A model generated the notes under the pieces. It had not been told where the DNA came from and made no database searches. It worked only from the letters and a program-made list of their open reading frames with translations. A DNA stretch of 64,000 nucleotides from JADKHR01 sp041917295 (GTDB lineage Bacteria; Elusimicrobiota; Elusimicrobia; FEN-1173): positions 62,001 through 126,000 of the forward strand of contig JAYRXX010000073.1 of assembly GCA_041917295.1 (NCBI GenBank). Reading direction: 5' to 3'. Position numbers and translations under genes: made by a program. Below are positions 59,441 through 64,000 of this stretch, piece after piece. Within the stretch, counting starts at the first letter, position 1. Every line of letters starts with the position of its first letter.

Positions 59441-60500
59441 GGACCCCTCCTGCGGCAAAAGCCGACGCTCGGAGCGGCCCGGTCACGTCCACTGCATCGA
59501 TGATGAGCGCCATGGGGTACATCACGGGTTCAAGGACGGTGAACGGGTTAGGGATTTGCCGTTCCACAGCTTTAAAATCCGAACTGAGGCAGGCTTCTTT
59601 GGCAGCGTTGTTGAAAAAAGTCCACTTGAACCACTCCCGCCCGGTCGCTCCCCCGGGGAAATAGGTGGCGTAGTAGTCGGTGTCAGGATTCAAAAGGACG
59701 GGGGTTGTAAACCAGAGATCGACCAAGCCTGTCCCCTGACCGGCGTCGTTTTGTGAATGGATTCCTGAAGCGAGAACTGAAAGGACAGAGTCCAAGATCG
59801 CAAACCGCTCGCCGCCGGTCCCCGCGAATGCATTACCCGCGTTCCAGATCATTCGAAGGCCGGACACCCGCGCCCGGAAAGGAAGGCGGAACTTGTTTCC
59901 GACCTCGTTGGGGTTGGTTGATGGCCCGATCGTGACCGTGGATAGACCGATCTGGCTGTAGGTCCCCGGCAGGGCGGCGACGGTTCCGTCGCCATAGACG
60001 ATCCAAAACAGCGGCGGGTGGATGGTCCGCGTGCCGCCCGTTCCGTTGTCAAAAAAGAAGTAGGGCATGCTGACGACTTCCCGGGAGGAGTCGTGCCGCC
60101 GGAAAGTAAGTCCACCCGAGGTGAAGTTCCCGATTCGGATTTTCGCGGCGACCCTATCCCCGCGCACGGCGTTGGCTGGCGTGGCCAGGGTGATTTCGTA
60201 TGCCGTGGACGCGAGCGGATTGACCAGAATGCCCTCCGTCATTCCCCCGTACGGAGTCGCGGAAGGAAGCCCTGCCCCCGGAGAGTTCAGATAGAGTCCC
60301 GCCCGTAGGTCGCCTACAAAACCCGACACCGTGCCGGTCAAAAACCCGATCTTTGCGATGGTCCCGGTTTTGGGAACCACAAACCCCATGCCGGCGTATT
60401 CGTTCGGGCTATCCAGAAATGTTTGAAAGGTGGTGTTCATGTCCACCCCGACCGACAGATTGGGGTAAATGAACAGGCTGGGAAGGAGTTTAAGCGCCAT
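59433..60500 (-). CDS. Phage structural beta-rich protein
   Basis: 355 residues, ATG 60500 overlapping the preceding stop as TGATG. Two similar beta-sandwich halves: GFVVPKTGTIAKIGFLTGTV with LRAGLYLNSPGAGLPS, and RVSGLRMIWNAGNAFAGTGG with VLLNPDTDYYATYFPGG. Such 'property-of-object' sandwich domains occur in phage fibres and head decorations. Function not established. Confidence 0.6.
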   Translation of the reverse strand: MALKLLPSLFIYPNLSVGVDMNTTFQTFLDSPNEYAGMGFVVPKTGTIAKIGFLTGTVSGFVGDLRAGLYLNSPGAGLPSATPYGGMTEGILVNPLASTAYEITLATPANAVRGDRVAAKIRIGNFTSGGLTFRRHDSSREVVSMPYFFFDNGTGGTRTIHPPLFWIVYGDGTVAALPGTYSQIGLSTVTIGPSTNPNEVGNKFRLPFRARVSGLRMIWNAGNAFAGTGGERFAILDSVLSVLASGIHSQNDAGQGTGLVDLWFTTPVLLNPDTDYYATYFPGGATGREWFKWTFFNNAAKEACLSSDFKAVERQIPNPFTVLEPVMYPMALIIDAVDVTGPLRASAFAAGGVHG

Positions 60501-60769
60501 CAGAGTTTAAACACCCGGTTCTCGCTCGCCTGCTTTAAATCAAAGAGCGTGGAGATGTTCTGTTCCCGAACCAGGTTCCGCAGGAGGAGCTTTACGGTCC
60601 TCTCATCGTCCGCGCCGGCCTGGAGGCCGAACATCTCCCACTCATCGATGGGAAACCGTGCTTCCTCCACGTTGCCGTCCCGATTGATTTGAACCCGGAG
60701 GACCGCCTCCTTCTTCCCGGGCTGGCAGTCCTCAAAAGAAACCGTGATCTCTGCGTTGGTCCAGTTCAT
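60500..60769 (-). CDS. Small phage protein
   Basis: 89 residues, ATG overlapping the previous stop (ATGA). MNWTNAEITVSFEDCQPGKK, VLRVQINRDGNVEEARFPID, LLLRNLVREQNISTLFDL: one beta sheet and a helix. No family recognised. Part of the block between protease and capsid. Confidence 0.6.
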   Translation of the reverse strand: MNWTNAEITVSFEDCQPGKKEAVLRVQINRDGNVEEARFPIDEWEMFGLQAGADDERTVKLLLRNLVREQNISTLFDLKQASENRVFKL

Positions 60770-61026
60770 GGAATTTCAAAGCTCCCGGCTTCCGCAGCGG
60801 CTTTAAGGTCGGCAAATGTCACCGCACCGGCGGCCAGCGCCCTCCCGCGCAGAAAGCCAATCACGGTGTCCTGTGTTTCGGCGAGAGGATTCTCGATGAT
60901 CTCCGCCGTTCGAAGATGGTAGTGCGCGACCTCAATGACTTCGTCCGTGGTCATCGAGGCCTCGCAGTTGAAATGTTCGGCCCCTTCATCGGCTGGGGAC
61001 AGCGTCACGGCGATTGTCTTAACCAC
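60766..61026 (-). CDS. Small phage protein
   Basis: 86 residues, GTG 61026. MVKTIAVTLSPADEGAEHFN, MTTDEVIEVAHYHLRTAEII, GFLRGRALAAGAVTFADLKA. Mostly helical. No family recognised; three bases after the protease gene. Confidence 0.6.
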   Translation of the reverse strand: MVKTIAVTLSPADEGAEHFNCEASMTTDEVIEVAHYHLRTAEIIENPLAETQDTVIGFLRGRALAAGAVTFADLKAAAEAGSFEIP

Positions 61027-61029
61027 GCG

Positions 61030-61932
61030 TTACCTCACGGCCTTCAAAGCGCGGTTGATCTCCCGGAGCGTTTTCTCCATGAGGACGGAGTTGTCCGGGT
61101 AGAGGGCCACCACGACCTCGCCGTATTTGGAAAGCGCCTCTTCCAATCGGGCAATGTCATCAACTGTGATCTCCTCCCTGGTTTCCTCGATGATTTCCTG
61201 TAGGACGTCGATGGACGATTTGATGAGGGATATCTTGGTCCGATCCAGGGGGTTGGACTTTGAAATCTTCGCCAGACGGATGAGGTCTTTTAGGCCGGAC
61301 TCAAACGGATCGCCGGGTGCCGGGATGTCCTTCATGAGCGTTGACGGCGTTTCAGGTTTAACTTCATCAGGCAGTCGCTTATCACCTCCGGCAACAAGGA
61401 ACTCCGTTTCCCCGGTTTTTCCCTTGGACGTCAGAATTGCCGAGGGGCCAAGGGCCTTTATCACCAAATCCGCCAGGTCCCGGGTCACGATGGCACCCGG
61501 GTTGGCGGGGATTGAAACGGCGGAGTATTCCAGAAGCTCAATGTCCGTGTAGACCACGCCCTTCCGGCCACCATCCCGCTCCTCCATCATGAACCCGTTA
61601 TCGGGTTTGGGCAGAAAGCCGACAGAGAAGGCATTCAAGAACCCGCGCTCGTAAAGCGAGAAAACGTTCATGGCGTATTCGCTTTGGTCGTCGAACACGG
61701 TCTCAGCCACAAGCCCCGCCTCGGTTTCCTCGATGGCGACGGCCTTCCCGATGGGCGGCTTTGTGTTGTCGTGGCCCCAGAGGACCACCGGGTTTTTCTT
61801 GAAATTTTCCAGGTCCCAGGCGCCCGGGGCGAAACGTTCGTTGGTCCGGTCCCAGTCAAAGGTGGACACCAGGGCTTTCACCACCTTCTTTTCCGGGTCC
61901 ACGCTCTTGGTGTAGCTCAGCTTGCTTTTCAT
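61030..61932 (-). CDS. Prohead protease (HK97 family, S78)
   Basis: 300 residues from ATG 61932. KALVSTFDWDRTNERFAPGA, ENFKKNPVVLWGHDNTKPPI with the catalytic His in WGHD, FLNAFSVGFLPKP with the catalytic Ser in AFSVGF, and LLEYSAVSIPANPGA are the S78 protease motifs. A helical C-terminal third (ILQEIIEETREEITVDDIAR) may serve as scaffold. It matures the capsid. Confidence 0.92.
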   Translation of the reverse strand: MKSKLSYTKSVDPEKKVVKALVSTFDWDRTNERFAPGAWDLENFKKNPVVLWGHDNTKPPIGKAVAIEETEAGLVAETVFDDQSEYAMNVFSLYERGFLNAFSVGFLPKPDNGFMMEERDGGRKGVVYTDIELLEYSAVSIPANPGAIVTRDLADLVIKALGPSAILTSKGKTGETEFLVAGGDKRLPDEVKPETPSTLMKDIPAPGDPFESGLKDLIRLAKISKSNPLDRTKISLIKSSIDVLQEIIEETREEITVDDIARLEEALSKYGEVVVALYPDNSVLMEKTLREINRALKAVR

Positions 61933-61946
61933 CGGTCCTCCATGGC

Positions 61947-63992
61947 TCATGAATTCGTCAAAACTGGAATCAGGGTGCATCGGCAGTTGACCGTCTCGCC
62001 GGGGTCGGCCTCCGGGTCGCCAGGGAACATCAGCTTCGCTCCGCTCGAGGTAACGAAGGGCTCGCCAATAGCCGCCACCTGGCCGCTGATTTGGCGGTGG
62101 GATTCCCGGACCTTTTCATCCCGGCTGTCCAACCATTCTTTCCGCTCCACTCCGGTCGCCCGCATGCCGTCAATGGCGCCGGCGTTGGAAGCAGATATAA
62201 TTTCAGTTCGGGCGATCCGCTCCGCCCGGTGGTCCACCGCAAAGGAATAGACTTCCTCAATCCGGTCTGTTATCTGGGCGATGGTCTCCGAGCGGTCGAA
62301 CCCTGTGATGACGGCTTGGTTTACAGCCTCCACGATTTCTTCGGAGAGAGATTCCAAGGTCGCCTCGTTAATTTCCCGAGAGATTTTGGAGACTTTTTCT
62401 TTCAGGAAATCCAAAGAGGCTGGGTTTTGAAGGTTGAAGTTAAATCCCGGGTCGACCCCGCGGCTTACGGAAAGTGCGAAAGAGTAATAGGCCCCGCGAA
62501 TATGGCGGTCCGCTGCGGCTTCAAAGAGGGCCCGCTCGGTGGCCAGATCAAAAATAACGCGTACCGCGTCTTCACCAGGTCCTTTGACTCGCTTCCCGAC
62601 TTTGTTTCCAAGGAGCGCGTCGGCTTTTTTCTCCAGAGCGTCCAGGACGCGGCGACGTTGGCCGCGGAAGAAAGACCGCGTCGAGGCCTGGAGACGCTCC
62701 TCCAACCGCCGGGTTCTTTGATCAAATGCTTTCCAGATCACGTCCTTGGACGACTTTTGGCTCTTTTCGACCGGAGTACGGTTCACCCTGGAATTTGGGT
62801 TTCCCTCCGGGTCGGAAACCGGAACGACCTCCACCGGATCAAAGGGCAAGTCCAGGGCGTCGATCACTTGGTTCAATGGAATCCCCATGTCCACATAGGT
62901 CCGGGCAGTTTGGGACCGGACCTGTTCGTCAAACCGGAGGGCCTCCACCTTAGCCAGATCGGCCTGAAACACAGAGTCCACATCCAGGAAAAGCTGGCGG
63001 GACGCCCGGGTCAGTGTCTCTTCGACGTTCCTGATTTTGGGGATGAGTGTCTGCTTCCAGAAAATCTGGATCTGCTCTTTGGTGTTGGCGTAGTTGGCGT
63101 ACTCAAAGATGCCCACCATGGCGGGCGGAACCCCGAAGGCTGCCAACACCTCTTCCCGCGCCAGCTTTCGCAGGAGGACAAAGTCCAGGTCCTTTGGCGT
63201 CCGGTTGATCTCTTTGTATTTGAGTCCGTTTTCCAGGATGGCCGTCCGACCCCGGTTGACCGCGCCTTCGTGCATTTTCTTCCATGCGGCCCGGATACGC
63301 CGGAGGGTGTCGTCTTGAAGGGTCTGGTCACTCTCCAAAACCGCGTCCGGCCTGCCGGAGTTCTTGAAGAAATATTTGTTGTAGGCCTCGGCGTAGAGGT
63401 CGGAGATAACCGCGTTCTTGGCCGCGGCCAAGGACCCTTGGCCGTAGACCATGGAGTTCAAGTTGGCGTAGCGGAAGTTCAGAATGTCTTTGTATTCGTA
63501 ACGGATTCTCTGGCCGTTCACGTCGTAGAGGTAGTGGTCGATCAAACGGGTCTTGGAGGACACCGGGACCACCTGGGATGAGGGAAGCGGCCAGACCTCG
63601 AATATTTTCCCGCTTTTGTCCCGTTCGAAGGCCCAATAGGCGTTGCCGGTGAATTCCAGGGAAAGGAACGTCAGCTCCTTGAGGTTCAACGATGTCATGT
63701 AGGGATTGGGACGCCGTAGCAATTCGTTGAACGGGTGGTCGGCGTAAACCGCCCACTGGCCGTCTTTGTCGCGTCGGTAGGGGAGGTAATCGATCCCCGC
63801 GAGGTTGGATGCGATCACGTTTCCGCACGCGTAGCACCAAACGTGGGCTTCGTAGGCCCGGGCCAGGTCCGCGATCGGTTCGGGGGTTGGGACACCGTCT
63901 GAAAACATGGACTCTGGCGACATGCCTTGAAACCGAAGTTCCTTTTGGTGAGCCGCGTCGAGGCGGAACATCTTTTTTAAGAGGTCGAACAT
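61947..63992 (-). CDS. Portal protein fused to a MuF/SPP1 gp7-like head morphogenesis domain
   Basis: 681 residues. Residues 1-~400: HK97-type portal (EAHVWCYACGNVIASNLAGI, PFNELLRRPNPYMTSLNLKE, YGQGSLAAAKNAVISDLYAE, EEVLAAFGVPPAMVGIFEYA with NYANTKEQ). Residues ~420-681: phage Mu protein F / SPP1 gp7 domain (IARTEIISASNAGAIDGMRA, VERKEWLDSRDEKVRESHRQ, DPEADPGETVNCRCTLIPVL). Usually these are two genes. The portal is the DNA entry ring; MuF-type proteins are internal head proteins sometimes carrying effector domains. The terminase gene should lie beyond the right edge. Confidence 0.9.
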   Translation of the reverse strand: MFDLLKKMFRLDAAHQKELRFQGMSPESMFSDGVPTPEPIADLARAYEAHVWCYACGNVIASNLAGIDYLPYRRDKDGQWAVYADHPFNELLRRPNPYMTSLNLKELTFLSLEFTGNAYWAFERDKSGKIFEVWPLPSSQVVPVSSKTRLIDHYLYDVNGQRIRYEYKDILNFRYANLNSMVYGQGSLAAAKNAVISDLYAEAYNKYFFKNSGRPDAVLESDQTLQDDTLRRIRAAWKKMHEGAVNRGRTAILENGLKYKEINRTPKDLDFVLLRKLAREEVLAAFGVPPAMVGIFEYANYANTKEQIQIFWKQTLIPKIRNVEETLTRASRQLFLDVDSVFQADLAKVEALRFDEQVRSQTARTYVDMGIPLNQVIDALDLPFDPVEVVPVSDPEGNPNSRVNRTPVEKSQKSSKDVIWKAFDQRTRRLEERLQASTRSFFRGQRRRVLDALEKKADALLGNKVGKRVKGPGEDAVRVIFDLATERALFEAAADRHIRGAYYSFALSVSRGVDPGFNFNLQNPASLDFLKEKVSKISREINEATLESLSEEIVEAVNQAVITGFDRSETIAQITDRIEEVYSFAVDHRAERIARTEIISASNAGAIDGMRATGVERKEWLDSRDEKVRESHRQISGQVAAIGEPFVTSSGAKLMFPGDPEADPGETVNCRCTLIPVLTNS

Positions 63993-64000
63993 GTCAAACC

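Overview
The window comes from a Gram-negative (didermal) bacterium: it encodes TolC-type outer-membrane factors, a DUF1302-like beta-barrel, LolA-like lipoprotein handling and many Sec signal peptides. Base composition looks moderately GC-rich. The core genes (dnaE1-type Pol III alpha, asd, a K+-independent-type membrane pyrophosphatase, a SUI1-like factor, a small tandem-repeat lysine-rich protein) suggest a deep-branching lineage of the Elusimicrobiota/Omnitrophota kind, but that placement is an impression and not a result. No rRNA, tRNA, CRISPR array or transposase was recognised.

Region 1 (1-16 kb) is ordinary chromosome: a partial membrane-anchored sulfatase-like protein, yajQ, a half-size EamA transporter, a SUI1-like factor, a small repeat protein, an excisionase-type HTH protein, rmlD, asd, dnaE, an outer-membrane lipoprotein-sorting/DUF1302 pair, hppA, a beta-CASP nuclease and a BaiN/HI0933-type flavoprotein. 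Several sigma-70-like promoters and terminators can be read directly.

Region 2 (16-44 kb) is a dense metal-resistance island, all on the minus strand. Read in transcription order, it starts with czcI-like, czcC, czcA (no czcB), P-II-like, SEC-C, CDF, DsrE, DUF3147 and a second czcI-like gene, then tandem terminators. Next comes an unusual exported cassette: Trx-like/YHS/HMBD protein, methyltransferase fused in frame to an FMN-binding-like HMBD protein, DUF2231 membrane protein, two NosL-like proteins and a beta-barrel. It continues with an ECF sigma factor, a small periplasmic protein, a zinc-binding anti-sigma factor, a CnrX-like sensor, cusCBA, a second copy of the small periplasmic protein, an HD-GYP protein, a Ca2+-type P-ATPase and a copper P-ATPase (copA), and ends in an intrinsic terminator. 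A CnrYXH-like envelope signalling unit therefore sits inside a copper/silver efflux and periplasmic copper-handling operon. The same CPM.../CGM heavy-metal-binding module is attached to four different proteins.

Region 3 (44.3-64 kb) is the structural half of a siphovirus-like prophage on the minus strand, running from a portal-MuF fusion at the right edge through protease, capsid, connectors, tail tube, tape measure, tail tip and receptor-binding protein to a lysis cassette. A DUF6988-type gene on the plus strand marks the boundary with the metal island. Terminase, integrase and regulatory genes would lie beyond the right edge. A block of six extra genes separates the prohead protease from the capsid gene, which is unusual.

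The most interesting leads are the exported copper-handling cassette with its ECF control, a 27-codon minigene locked by stop/start overlaps between the HD-GYP and Ca2+-ATPase genes, alternating complementary RNA segments before the anti-sigma gene, the methyltransferase fusion with an intact internal ribosome site and signal peptide, and a czcCA pair lacking its adaptor.
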